Of a stretch of DNA of 23,868 nucleotides, positions 1-9,126 are shown in pieces. This DNA comes from Dicyema japonicum (Eukaryota > Dicyemida > Rhombozoa > Dicyemidae), in assembly GCA_011109175.1 (NCBI GenBank), contig RDEW01000080.1:106137-130004 (forward strand). The letters are read 5' to 3'. Position numbers and translations under genes: made by a program. Numbering within the stretch: position 1 is the stretch's first letter; every line of letters begins with the position of its first letter. The notes under the pieces are model-generated. The model worked only from the letters and a program-made list of their open reading frames with translations, did no database searches and was not told where the DNA came from.

Positions 1-686
1 TTTTTTTGTATAATTTATTGTTTGAGATTTTTTTTGGCCAAGAATATCCAAGGAGTTTTCTTATTTGTTCTGTGTGAAATGAGTCGAGTTGTTCTATATC
101 TTTCTTTGATGTTCCCTAAGTACCAGCGTTGTACATGAAAACTGGTTAGCTTCCGCAATAGACGGAATAAAAATTTATAGATTTAAGCCAACTCCCCTAT
201 CTTCAAATAAAATAGTCAGACAAACTTAATGATGATTACACTTGGTTAATGGCCAACATCAGTAAACATTTTTCAAGTTGTTTTTCGAAGTAGCCTTTTT
301 CACAGTTCCTATTAGTTTATCAACATAAGCGAGTAATATAATTTAAAATGAAAATGAGAACTACATTATGGTATGCAGACATTGAGCATGGCATGGGAAT
401 TGCTCCCGATGTTTTGGAAGAGCAATCGGGCCTTTCCGGGCTCTCCATTTAGCAGTACTGCAAGAAACTGAATCAAACTGATGAAATTTACGTGCTAGGG
501 CTAAGCACGCCATATGGCTTAAAGAAAATCGGATGGTTCTTCGATTCTAAGGTTCATTGAATGATCGGGTAGAACCAAAATGTAAGGATAATTCGAAAAA
601 CATATCTAAAAAATAATAAAGATATTGGAAAAAAAGGAAGGCATTATTACGTCAATGAGTGAAAGTCAATGTGTTAAAAAGCTATG
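1..686 (+). repeat. Long dispersed direct repeat, copy A
   Basis: This segment aligns along its length with 20779-21491 in the same orientation, at roughly 85-88% identity by eye, with small indels. Alignment starts at about base 8, so the left edge of the repeat may lie outside the window. It ends near 686, just after the shared text aaagtcaatgtg; beyond it copy A runs into unrelated AT-rich sequence and the 5S gene, while copy B runs into the integrase unit. It carries a small ORF at 348-560. I do not recognise the family. A 20-kb spacing with this much divergence argues against a pair of LTRs of one element. Confidence 0.85.
348..560 (+). pseudogene. Unknown 70-codon ORF, copy A, interrupted by a stop
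   Basis: This is the counterpart of the intact ORF at 21110-21322: same ATG, same length, same TGA, no indels. Codon 35 is TAG (450-452) where copy B has GAG. The shared start reads MKM, then TLWYADIEHGMGI in this copy, and the shared end is KKIGWF followed by SKVH. I do not recognise the family. About 28 of 213 bases differ; about 5 changes are synonymous and about 21 codons change amino acid or become a stop. That is close to neutral drift, so I infer the protein is no longer selected in at least one copy. It could be a fragment or exon of a larger gene carried by the repeat. Confidence 0.6.
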
Positions 687-722
687 TGGATAATATTTAG
701 GAATTTTTACAAAAAATCTAGT

Positions 723-836
723 GTACGATCATACTCGGCCGTAGCACCCGTTCTCAGCCGACCACGGAAGTTAAGCGGTTATAGGCTGTGTAAGTACTTG
801 GATGGGTGACCGCCTGGGAACTCACAGTGTCGTACT
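723..836 (+). rRNA. 5S ribosomal RNA
   Basis: The segment has the conserved 5S body: a start like GATCATAC, a box A-like aagttaagcgg near 768-778, the text agtacttggatgggtgac (793-810), then cgcctgggaa. The ends pair as a helix I (GTACGA at 723-728 with TCGTAC at 830-835), and a run of five T at 838-842 follows, as expected for Pol III. The product would be the RNA of the large ribosomal subunit, transcribed from internal boxes A and C. It is about 114 nt, a few bases shorter than the usual 118-120, and the 5' third is less typical than the rest, so a divergent or retroposed copy is possible. It stands alone, not in a tandem array within this window. Confidence 0.87.
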
Positions 837-837
837 A

Positions 838-842
838 TTTTT
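838..842 (+). terminator. Pol III T-run terminator of the 5S gene
   Basis: Five T residues follow the closing helix of the 5S RNA by two bases. This is the normal RNA polymerase III stop signal. Confidence 0.7.
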
Positions 843-860
843 AGTATAAATTACTTTTAA

Positions 861-1045
861 GGAAAAAGCTTGATTTTAACTGACATCTTTTCCCTGTTGA
901 GACTTGCTGGTTCCGCGTCTTTTTTTTAAGATAGCTTGGGTAATTGATTTCGAAAGTTAGCAATGAGCGTCGGGAAACCGAATGGTTGTTCCAAAGGATT
1001 TATCTTGATTTGTCAGTGGAAACCGCCATTCCATTCTATTAGCTG
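861..1045 (+). pseudogene. RLE-type LINE relic, C-terminal tail (internally deleted)
   Basis: Plus-strand reading gives LISKVSNERRETEWLFQRI, which matches the tail of the intact minus-strand copy at the right edge (RRETEWLFQRIS). The first part (about 861-918) matches the DNA of the relic at 3420-3490, including the shared text ctggttccgcgt / ctggttccacgt. Between the two parts about 130 bases present in the 3420-3666 copy are missing, so this copy carries an internal deletion. It is frameshifted and not functional. The family would encode the C-terminal end of a reverse transcriptase/endonuclease polyprotein. Confidence 0.8.
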
Positions 1046-1204
1046 GATAATTTTGATTGTCTTGTTTCGTAATACATTGTTTTTTTGCAAGTTACATTTT
1101 CAAAAACACAAAAATCAAAGTTGAGTTTCCTTATTAGGCATGCAAGATTATTCTGAATTTGATAAATTCAAGTTGCCGAGGATGCAACCTATGGTACCAT
1201 GATA

Positions 1205-1502
1205 TTCAAAAAGCTAACGGTTGCCGGGCAAGAGGCCTGAAGGTTGCAAGTTCGAATCCCGATACTGTACATTTCGGTTCAAGGTTCCACGCATCTCTAT
1301 GCTTTGCTTGACTAGTGGCGCCGTCATCATTTAACATTTCACTGCGGAACTGGATCGTCTATATAACATATACCCAACAGAAAGAAAACAAAAGAAGTAA
1401 AGACCATTCCTTGGTTCTCCATAATTAGTCATGATAACTGTTCTTTGCTCTTCTGGAATTGAAAGTTTGTTCAAAATAAAGTGTGTGTTCTGCCTGAGCG
1501 AT
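1205..1502 (+). repeat. SINE-like repeat with tRNA-derived head, copy 1
   Basis: The head has a tRNA-like A box (aaagctaacggttg, about 1209-1222) and a clear B box (agttcgaatccc, 1249-1260), followed by a body starting aaggttccacgcatct (1281-1296). The body through gtggcgccgtcatcat matches the repeat at 3825-4020. The 3' half, ending in aataaagtgtgtgttctgc then gagcg, matches 17062-17358. I infer a tRNA-derived SINE family. The AATAAA followed by a GT-rich stretch resembles a Pol II polyadenylation region, which is unusual for a SINE, so a composite or LTR-like origin of the 3' half remains open. Confidence 0.65.
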
Positions 1503-1682
1503 AGCTGATATGGCTTCTCGAAAAGTGCATTGTTTTTTTACCGCCTTGCTATATTTAACTTAACAATAATTTGAGCGCGCCTAAGACAAGTTGGATGAAA
1601 GCCCTAAATGAATAATTTTTAAATTTTTCATTTAATTACTTCATTTAACGCATCTGCCTAGGCTATATTTAGAAGTTTCGGC

Positions 1683-1746
1683 AAAACTCATATGTGAACT
1701 TTAAAATTATCACGCAGGTAAAACTCATGTGTGAACTATAAAATTT
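1683..1746. repeat. 37-bp direct repeat, two copies
   Basis: The text aaaactcatatgtgaact at 1683 recurs as aaaactcatgtgtgaact at 1720, each followed by a similar A/T stretch. The period is 37 bases with a few mismatches. It lies next to the 129-bp tandem duplication, in sequence not otherwise assigned. Confidence 0.75.
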
Positions 1747-1753
1747 AAGTATC

Positions 1754-2011
1754 TACGAAAGAGGGGACATCAGAGTAGCTTTACAAAGAATCGTGTTGAA
1801 TCCAAAGCAAGATACCCCCCTCGACTCCACGGCATAGTTTTCTGGCCTCTTGCCATTATCTTGTCAAGACCGACGGGTTCCATACGAAAGAGGGGACATC
1901 AGAGTAGCGTTACAAAGAATCATGTTGAATCCAAAGCAAGATACCCCCCTCGACTCCGTAGCATAGTTTTCTGGCCTCTTGCCATTATCTTGTCAATACC
2001 GACGGGTTCCA
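1754..2011. repeat. 129-bp tandem duplication within an RLE relic
   Basis: Two adjacent copies (1754-1882 and 1883-2011), each starting tacgaaagaggggacatcag and ending near gacgggttcca, differ at only a few bases. Read on the minus strand the unit encodes a decayed RLE core (ILEPVG, then RGGILLW). The high identity means the duplication is younger than the decay of the element itself. Confidence 0.9.
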
Positions 2012-2275
2012 AAATGCAAGTATACCAGGCGTCTTCTATAGCTCTCATGACTGTCAAGTTTAACATGGTATGACGAGGGAATCTCCTGGAGCTCAATCTG
2101 GATGACAGCAGGTGAGTCCTTTCCAGTCAAAAATGCCACCACATTGGCATCGATGTTAAAGGGAGACGTCAAGACCTAGCCAAAGAGCAGCTCCAACACG
2201 GATTGTATTCCCGCCAAGCAGAGCCATGGAAGGCATTGAGCCAGGACTCTGAATTCTCAGCAGACGCTGTATTCA
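1754..2275 (-). pseudogene. RLE-type LINE relic, zinc motif and endonuclease core (minus strand)
   Basis: Minus-strand reading from about 2272 gives SPGSMPSMALLGG, then TIRVGAALWLGLDV and HRCQCG, the segment that precedes and begins the zinc motif in this family (compare VRTGVSIRLGLKV and HECRCG in the right-edge copy). Further on, near 2035-1990, AWYTCILEPVGIDK is followed by RSRGGILLW, matching AGYPSILEPTGL and YRGKYLIW. The PD catalytic pair is lost and stops and frameshifts are present. The core is then repeated by the 129-bp tandem duplication. The minus-strand open frame at 2327-2542 may be a further upstream part of the same relic, but I could not align it firmly. Confidence 0.75.
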
Positions 2276-2639
2276 GACATGTGTGACGAAGCGTATCTGC
2301 TGACCTTCCAAGTTAATCTAGCTTTTTTAAACAAAGGATTTCATCCCAGTTCTTTTGAGAGATAAAGTTCTTCGGAACACCAAAACCGTTTGCAGTCCAC
2401 TGCTGGACAACCGCTTCAAATAGAGGCCAGACTCAATCCGTGGCAGGAACATAAAATTGAGTTGGCCAAGACATGGTAGCTTGCGAAAGACGACAGGTAG
2501 CATGGAATGGCCAAATTGGCAGGAGACCTCAGACCTATTCACCCAACTCTTATCTGTAGCTTTCCTTGGTAACTGACCTTCAGTCGTCTGTTTGATAAGA
2601 TCCTCCTGAGATTTAAGAGAATCAGACTCATGGAAACAA

Positions 2640-3360
2640 GTGGAAGAAGATAAAATTAATCACAAAATTCATTAAAAATTAAAAAATAGTCATAAATTAG
2701 CATATATATTTGAAAATTAATTTGAATAAGGTCAACGATTAAAATAAATGAAATTATTAAAAATTTAAAAAATGAAAAAAATTAACCTCGATTTACTACA
2801 AGCTGAAATTAAATTATTAACCCCAGTTTCGCTAACATATAAGAAACTGGCGACCTGATGTTCATTTATTATCTACATAAAAATTTAATTGAATAAATAT
2901 TATAAAAATTATTTTTATAATATTAAAATTATAATATTTTTTTTATTGGCGAACAAAACTAAATGATTCGATATAACATCACAATTATGTTAGTAAGTGC
3001 TCATTTACCTGAATGACGGAAGAGGAGAAGGAACTAAGGAAATCGATAATGATATATAGGTTTGGGGGCTTTACAGGTGCTGGTGATGATCAATCTCGGG
3101 AATTGTTAGAGAGATCAAATTGGAATCATGAAGTACCATTTTATTTCAAAAACCTAGAAAGCCCTCTCTGAATTTATAAAGGGAAGAGAATCAACCGATG
3201 ACTTATTTCGTTATTCTAGCCTTCTCCACGAGGAAGGCGTTCATAACAACAGCCCAGTTTCTCCTTCCAGTTTGTCTGAAGCGTTAAAAAATAGGACACG
3301 TTAACCTTTAAATTTGTTATTAATTATATGAATTCATTTGTGTACACGTGTCTCTTATGT
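2640..3360. other. AT-rich stretch, no gene seen
   Basis: The part at 2650-2960 is mostly A and T with short runs. The part at 2961-3360 has mixed composition with no long open frame and no motif I recognise. A degraded element is possible. Confidence 0.5.
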
Positions 3361-3419
3361 AATGTTATATAATTAGCCGCGTGGCGCCATGTGGTGCTTC
3401 GTGGCTTTCCCTTCTCACT

Positions 3420-3666
3420 GAGAAATGCTTGATTTGGATGGGACCTGCACCGAAACCTTTTCCCAGTCGAGATTTACTGGTTCCACGTTGAAAGCTGGAA
3501 AGACTGCTCGGACTTTCAAGAATTTCAAGATAAAAAATGCGACAGTCTCGCCACCAGATTCCATGTACAACCCGTTGTCGTAGAGAAGAGCGGAGTCTTT
3601 GGGTACAAGACGGTCTTTTTTCTAAGATCGCTTGGGTCAATGATATCGAAAGTGACTAATGAGTAG
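3420..3666 (+). pseudogene. RLE-type LINE relic, post-endonuclease region
   Basis: Three frames read in turn follow the right-edge copy: KCLIWMGPAP (compare KYLIWDAACT), then TCTETFSQSRFTGS and KNFKIKN (compare ACTDSFSQSKLLRS and ENSKIKK), then RFHVQPVVVEKSGVFG followed by LRSLGSMISKV (compare RFHVQPVVVETSGVFG and LRALGCLLTKA). At least two frameshifts separate the blocks. A TAG at 3664-3666 ends the last block where the intact copy continues, so the terminal RRETEWLFQ segment is missing. Open frames on the opposite strand here are shadows. Confidence 0.9.
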
Positions 3667-3824
3667 GGCAACTTTTGCCATAAAATGCCATTTTCATTAC
3701 CAACTCGAGAGACAAAGGTCATTTTTATTAATGAGAAGGGGTCGCCCATCCATCATTGTCGGGAGCGCAATAGACACACTGTATGCCGCGGAAAAAACAA
3801 TGAAAGTATTACTATCAGCAGTTT

Positions 3825-4020
3825 TAAAGTATAGCTCAGTTTAATAAGTTCCGGACCAAAATATAAGAGGTTCCGTGTTAGAATCTCGCTGCTGTCTATT
3901 CAATTGAAGGTTCCACGCATCTACGATGCTTCTGGGTTGACGAGTGGCGCCGTTTGAAGGTTCCGTCATCATTGATTCATCACTGAGAAGCAGGATTTTA
4001 AATATCAAAGAAACCCAATA
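3825..4020 (+). repeat. SINE-like repeat with tRNA-derived head, copy 2
   Basis: The A box is tagctcagttta (3832-3843) and the B box is gttagaatctc (3877-3887). Their spacing of 45 bases is what a tRNA gives, so the tRNA-like head starts about 3825. The body begins aaggttccacgcatct (3907-3922), as in copy 1. Inside the body, gtggcgccg is followed by an extra tttgaaggttcc, a re-copy of nearby text, before the shared gtcatcatt resumes. The 3' part is too diverged to follow past about 4020. Confidence 0.7.
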
Positions 4021-5189
4021 TTATATATTTAGTCAATCCACACAATAAAAAGAGTAAGTTTTTCACAAGACCAATAGACTACGTCATCATGAATTAGAAC
4101 GAAATAAGCAGGCTACCACCACGTCTTTTTGATTAGTCAGTCCCCAGTAATAAGATAATAGAGTCAATTATGAGCTTTAAGTCTTGAAACATGTCAAGCA
4201 TACGTTTATTAGATAAGCACGTAGATCGAGGACCCTACTATTGATCCCGTTTTCTTTTTTTCTTTGGTATGATGGTATTTTCAAAGAAGCTGAGGAAAAA
4301 ATGGAATACGTCCCCAGTGAGTTGTCTCTAGGTGGTGATGAGAGAATGGTCCTTTTTCTAAGTACATTGGAGCCCTTCTGACGATACCATAACTTAGAGC
4401 CGGTGAACCATATTATTAATGAACTTTCGCTATGTCACGGTCATAGCAAAGCACGTATAAAAAGAGAAACTAACAGCAGCTTTTCCTCCTCCAGTTACTC
4501 TAGTCGCACATAATCCACTTGGTACATGCAGGCAGTATTGCAGATGAATAAATCATTCGCTTGGCAGAATTTAGCAAGTATGGTTCATTGTATGTTGTTT
4601 CTCACTTACCTTCCTTCCTATGAAGGTTTTCTCCACGCAATCCGAGTGCGACTTTGGCATTAAGAACTATTAAAATAAATACTAAGGAATGTATCCGATC
4701 TCGACTTTATATTTTTTTAGTTTTTATCTTCCAAATTTTTTCTAGTCATCTAACATTGAACGTAAGGACATTAATGCTAGTTGCAGCTAGTTTCTTGGGT
4801 TTTACAGACATTTTTATTAGCCACGTCACTAGCTCAACCAAAAAATAAACTACCACCTAAAAATTAAAATTTTGTAACAACATCGTCAGAAAATATATTT
4901 GATTCATTTTAATAAAACCACAGAAATCAATAAAAAATGATTTGATTTAAATCCGTAAAAATAAAACAGGGTTATTCTAGAATTATTAATAATTTAGTAA
5001 AAATTACTATTCTAAATGTTTCAGTAATTTTTAAAAAATTAAAATATGACTATTTTCAGTTATTGGCTGAGGTGGTGACGTTCCTCAATTAGATGTATTT
5101 GTAAAACACACCAATGAGAAATCGTACTTATCAAAAAACAAGACCTATACACAATTTGTAAATCGAAGCACATATATAAAATTATTACT
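4021..5189 (+). other. Unassigned interval with a TATA-like motif
   Basis: No product recognised. A TATA-like gtataaaaag lies near 4455, preceding mixed-composition sequence, but nothing downstream supports a gene. A leucine-rich open frame at 4654-4848 begins with TTG and has no motif I know. From 4850 to 5060 the sequence is strongly AT-rich. Confidence 0.35.
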
Positions 5190-5459
5190 AAGACCCGATG
5201 GGGATTATTTGGGCACATATTATGGATGAATCATGCCATCCCTGCTTACGATGTTATGCAATCATATTTCTGCTCGGCTGGCTTTAGAGGGAAACCACGA
5301 ACAATGAACATCGATCTAAAACATGTTAAAATAGCATTAGAAGACGCAAATGATCTAGACAGCTCGAGAGCATGGAGAAGTCTAACAGAGCGAATCATCT
5401 GGGGGTTGCACAAGCGACGGCAGGGTATAACTGTTTTATTGGGAATGTTAATTGCTTAG
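5190..5459 (+). pseudogene. LINE C-terminal relic (same family as 19012-19773)
   Basis: The frame reads TRWGLFGHILWMNHAIPAYD, then FRGKPRTMN and AWRSLTERI. This follows the C-terminal region of the ORF at 19012-19773 (ARWRLFGHVLRMDLAAPAN, FRGRPRMTL, GWKRLTNNI) in order and spacing. In LINEs of this type the region lies downstream of the reverse transcriptase. Only about 90 codons remain, and the RT core is absent. The frame has no internal stop, but the fragment is truncated on the 5' side and lacks the usual TAA-rich tail. Confidence 0.82.
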
Positions 5460-5949
5460 AAAGATGAGATGGTCACGTACCTTGATTTCACAGAATGTCT
5501 AATAGCTTCATGACTGATAAATAGCATTGTCTTCCTCCTCATCAGAATAGATAAAGAAACGGAGCCAGAGGACATCGAAATCCCAATATGTTGAATCAAG
5601 GAAGTGCTGGAAACATCGAATATTTGGATTCAAATTCCTTTGATGCTTAATTAAAGTATCTTAGAGAATCATCTGTCAAAAGCAGCACGTGTACAGTCAA
5701 GCGAGCAATTTAAAAATTTAATTACTAGTCGAATGCTAAAGAAGCAAGTTAATTCCAAATTACATCGGAGAATTTCACCAAACACATCAGCGAATGTTAT
5801 CACGGAAAACTATACTTCTCGGACGTCCATGTACAATGCTTCCTGAAATTCTTAATGCCGATCTTAGCCTTGTAAATAAAGCACTACTGGACACAAAGAT
5901 ATTTGAACTGTTTGGCGTCGAATAAAAAAAGTTGTTATGACGTCTCCAG
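5460..5949. other. Unassigned interval
   Basis: No convincing gene, RNA or repeat. The minus-strand open frame at 5787-5984 overlaps the weak RLE tail and looks like a chance frame. Confidence 0.35.
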
Positions 5950-5983
5950 TGGGAGATACCTTTCAGTTGGGAGATACCTTTCA
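5950..5983. repeat. 18-bp period direct repeat, two copies
   Basis: The 16-base text tgggagatacctttca occurs at 5950-5965 and exactly again at 5968-5983. It is a small local duplication, probably inside a minus-strand RLE tail. Confidence 0.85.
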
Positions 5984-6014
5984 TAATCTTGATCCCAATG
6001 TTCTGGAAAAGCCA
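5965..6014 (-). pseudogene. Short RLE-type LINE tail (minus strand)
   Basis: Minus-strand reading from 6014 gives WLFQNIGIKIMKGIS, comparable with WLFQRISLAVVRGNS in the right-edge copy (identical at W, L, F, Q, I, G, S with several conservative changes). It is only about 16 codons, so this is a weak call, supported by the many other copies of the family nearby and by a similar ggaaaagccatt text at 9981. Confidence 0.45.
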
Positions 6015-6150
6015 TTATGTGACAAGCAATGCTTATTTTAGATTATTTATATTCAACTTTCACGCCTCACTATTTCTCATGAGGAGCAGTCTCACTATAC
6101 AGGTGCTTGCATAAATTCTTAAAGCGGTTCCCTATTTTTACAAACAGACG

Positions 6151-6546
6151 TACCTACGGTGTCCTTGGCTTGCCCGTTTCTGGAGCTTTACCAGCCCAAA
6201 CGGATCACTGGAAGAGTTTCTAAACGACGATTTTGTTAGAATTGGATTTTCATTACTCCTTAGACTTAATTAAACCATATTCTGTCGATGCGGTGATCAG
6301 ATCGATAGTTTTGGTCAACGTCCACTCGCTTGTAAAGAGTGCTGGAAGGTCTCTAAGATACTAAGCCCTAACGAAGTCGCCAAAGGGGCTATAGATGCTG
6401 CCGGATATCCGTCTTTGCTCGAACTTGTCGGTTTGTGTAGGAAGATGTCTATCTTTCAGTTTGAATCTGGAAAGCTTCTGGTCAGAGACATTACCTGCAC
6501 GGATACCTTCCCCGCAAACCACATTCACCAAAGCGCACTTGGGTAA
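6151..6546 (+). pseudogene. RLE-type LINE relic with zinc motif; catalytic PD deleted
   Basis: One frame covers 132 codons with a single internal stop. In order it has DDFVRIGFSLLLRLN, a stop, CRCGDQIDSFGQRPLACK (zinc motif), NEVAKGAIDAAGYPSLLEL, then GKLLVRDITCTDTF. Each block aligns with the right-edge copy (CRCGRKVDCYGHHSLSCR, NEVVKRALELAGYPSILEP, GKYLIWDAACTDSF). The zinc-motif histidine has become arginine, and an in-frame loss of about seven codons removes the RPD catalytic pair, so the endonuclease would be dead even without the stop. The frame ends at TAA 6544-6546 shortly after the core; the RFHVQPVVVE segment is missing. Confidence 0.9.
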
Positions 6547-7161
6547 CTGAGAAGCCAAAATGTTGCGAAAAAAAAGTATTCTAGCATGCTAAGTGACTGA
6601 TGTTCGCTCCTATTGCTTATTTTAACATAAACAATCAATGATAGGAGCGGGAATAATAGTTAATATGCTAATATGTCTTCGTTCTTACATCTAATTCTCA
6701 AGGTCTCAGAGACCTCAGTCTACATCTTGAAGTCTTTGGCGATCGTTGAAGAACTTATTTTCAACACCAAAAATAATCCCAGTACTTCGTGACAGCTTTG
6801 TGTCTTGAGAATCCAAAAGTTCGATTTCTATTCCACCACCGAATGTCTCACGAACGTCAAATTAGATGACCGAGGGGAGACAAAACAAATTCCATTCGCT
6901 TAGGCAGCAATGTATGAGATTAATTTACAAACCTTAAAAAATAGTAGAAATTCCATCAAACACTAAATCGAAACCGACACAAAAGCATCCATCATGGTAT
7001 TTTTCACCGAAAGATGTAGCGTCGGAAATTTCTCGATTAAAGAACACACATTCCTGAATGTTAAACGGGATCTCAGCAATCCTGTTGAAAAATTGGTCAC
7101 TGTGGCTGATTCTTCACTAACGAGCATTTTCAATTCAATCTTCGCTATATGAAAACAATCT
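6547..7161. other. Unassigned interval before the RT relic
   Basis: No motif recognised. It may hold decayed upstream parts of the reverse transcriptase relic that starts near 7162, because LINE coding normally extends several hundred codons upstream of that block. Confidence 0.3.
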
Positions 7162-7830
7162 ATTATTCATCCAATCCTGAAGCCTGGGAAACCAAAGGAA
7201 GACCCCTGCTCCTAGAGACCGATGTCGCTTTTGTGTGTGCAGACAAGAATCCCAGAAAGATTGGTTATGACACTCATCCGCCCTTCCCTCCCAGACGCAT
7301 GGCTTGAAAGAGTGAGCGTCGACTGTCTTTGACACCTAAATACATTAAAGGAATTCATAACAGATTACCTAAACAAAAGACGATTGTCTGCTCGGTTGAC
7401 ATATTTTACTCTGTTCCGAGGAAGATCACCACAAACAAAATTAATTCAAATTTGAAGTTATGGGGAATTTCTTGAGTACGTCACGGTAATCAAAGTTTTT
7501 CAACCTGACTATTATTACCAAATGGGATTCCTCAGAGTTCCCCATTATCTCCCGTCATATACAATCTTATTACGAATGACCTAACAATTCCACAAGATGA
7601 CGACAAATTACGGTCTTACGCGGATGATAAAGTTGTTGCATCAAGGAATGTGAGTATTATTGACGCTAAGATTACAGGAGAGCCTGAATACTCTAAGTTT
7701 GTAGCTTTATGGAAAAAAATAGAAAGCGAGTCCTTAAAAGTCTGTTTTACCCTTTTCACGTCAAACAGAAGACCGAATATAAATCTTTCATATTGGAAAT
7801 ACGAATAGTGTTTGTCTTTCTAATGCATTC
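7162..7830 (+). pseudogene. LINE reverse transcriptase relic (YADD)
   Basis: Blocks in three frames follow the standard RT order: HPILKPGKPKEDP with RPMSLLCV (RT blocks 1-2), LKEFITDYL, then SVDIFYSVPRKI (motif A region), then GIPQSSPLSPVIYNL (motif B), DLTIPQDDD and SYADDKVVASRN (motif C; YADD at 7617-7628), then LFTSNRRPNI. Several stops and frameshifts separate them. The enzyme would copy LINE RNA into DNA at the target site. The clade is not resolved, and I cannot tell whether this relic belongs to the same element as the RLE fragment ending at 6546, which lies on the wrong side for a simple element. Confidence 0.88.
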
Positions 7831-8871
7831 TTAAAGCATTTTTTTAACGAAAGCTCCCGTTTTTCAATCTCAAGTGCAGGGAGTCCACCATAAAAATGTT
7901 AAAATGCAGACTAAGGGCGAGTTTTAGAGAAAGTCCTTTATTTCAAAACAATCTTTTGAGAGATATAAAGTACATTCTTCAAGAGCGATTTTCTCCGTAT
8001 AAGGATGTTTGAGAAAGAATTTCAGTGTCCTTCCTGAGATATATTTGATTCTGTTAGCAAATTTTAGAAAATTATGTCCACGATGTCGACATCCTGTGTC
8101 TAGTTTAAAAGGTAGAGGTAATTAGTATTTCTTGTTGCGTGAACAATCACCACCAGGTTTTAACACGATGACGTTTGATCCATCACAGCCACACCATGCC
8201 TGCGCATCAGACATTGGTTTGCAATATTTGAGTTCTTGAGTCACTTTTTATGGAGGTCTGCTAAATTTAGAACCAGATCCACCAATTCCGTTAAATTTGA
8301 ATGTCTCTGTAATTCAATATGAGACTCCGACAATGTAGGTAAGTTCTTTGAATGACTGATGAATCAGGCCAGGTATTGGTGACCAATCTCGTCTTTTTTA
8401 CACTCGACTGTGGGTGGTCTCTCAGCAGTATTGTCCGAATTTACTAGTCGTTAGGACTGCGATCTGTGCAGGTAGTGTAGAGACGACCTCAATAACGCGT
8501 TATTACGTTCAAGATTTTCCTGTGCGATAGAGGGGAGCTAAGTAGATGGCATCCTCAGCAATGATAATAATTTTCAGGGGGAGAAAAGCAGATATCGTCG
8601 GTAGCGCTTAAGAAGAGTCTTCTTTATGATCTCGCATTTGCAAGGATTTGACTCCAGTCAATGTCCAGAAAGAGTTAACCGGACCTCTGTCGTCACAGTT
8701 TTCTATTTTCGTCCAATGGTAGGTACTTATTATCTTATCCCGAAAATAGGACCACTAAGAAAAAAAGAGTTAAACCATCTAATTAAGTGATCCCGGTAGA
8801 CCTCAACAGGATCTAGAGTTTTTTTCTGTGCTTTTCCATATAACCACAGCTTTTCTGAATCCACGACGTTC
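7831..8871. other. Unassigned interval downstream of the RT relic
   Basis: It probably contains the decayed C-terminal part of the 7162-7830 element (7850-8050 still has a lysine/arginine-rich broken frame), but I could not align any block. No RNA gene or repeat stands out. Confidence 0.3.
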
Positions 8872-9126
8872 CTATTTAATGAGAATTTGGGGAGGCGTGG
8901 GTTTTTTTCTCAATTTACGTGTACCACCGTGCGAAACATTACTTTTCAAAAATTCTTGAGCAAGATTTTCCATTTCATTTTTAAAATATGTCGTGTATAT
9001 ACAAATTAAAAAGTTTTGGTTGGGATCCTTGAGACACCCGATTTGAGTGAAAGCGTGTCCTTGATTTGAGAGGAAGTGCATAGATGTTAACAAGAGACAA
9101 TTTTCCTTAAGGAAGTTATAGTCCAA
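8872..9126 (-). CDS. Hypothetical 84-codon open frame
   Basis: This minus-strand frame has a plausible protein composition and an ATG start, but no motif, transmembrane segment or homology I recognise. It ends GTRKLRKKPTPPQILIK. It stands alone among relics and could be chance or part of a decayed element. Confidence 0.15.
   Translation of the reverse strand: MDYNFLKENCLLLTSMHFLSNQGHAFTQIGCLKDPNQNFLICIYTTYFKNEMENLAQEFLKSNVSHGGTRKLRKKPTPPQILIK

Noticed and set aside
1205-1265. A functional tRNA gene
   Set aside because: A and B boxes are present but acceptor and anticodon stems do not pair, and the spacing is short; the match continues into a repeat body, so it is a tRNA-derived head.
1311-1330. 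tggcgccgtcatcat as a retroviral-type primer binding site
   Set aside because: It begins like a PBS, but there is no LTR end (…CA) before it and no gag-pol after it, and the same text sits inside a SINE-like body in three places.
3365-3749. Minus-strand open frames at 3365-3640 and 3525-3749
   Set aside because: They are antisense shadows of the plus-strand RLE relic, whose blocks align with a known copy.
4455-4490. Pol II promoter at gtataaaaag
   Set aside because: A TATA-like word is common in AT-rich DNA, and no downstream gene, initiator or ORF supports it.
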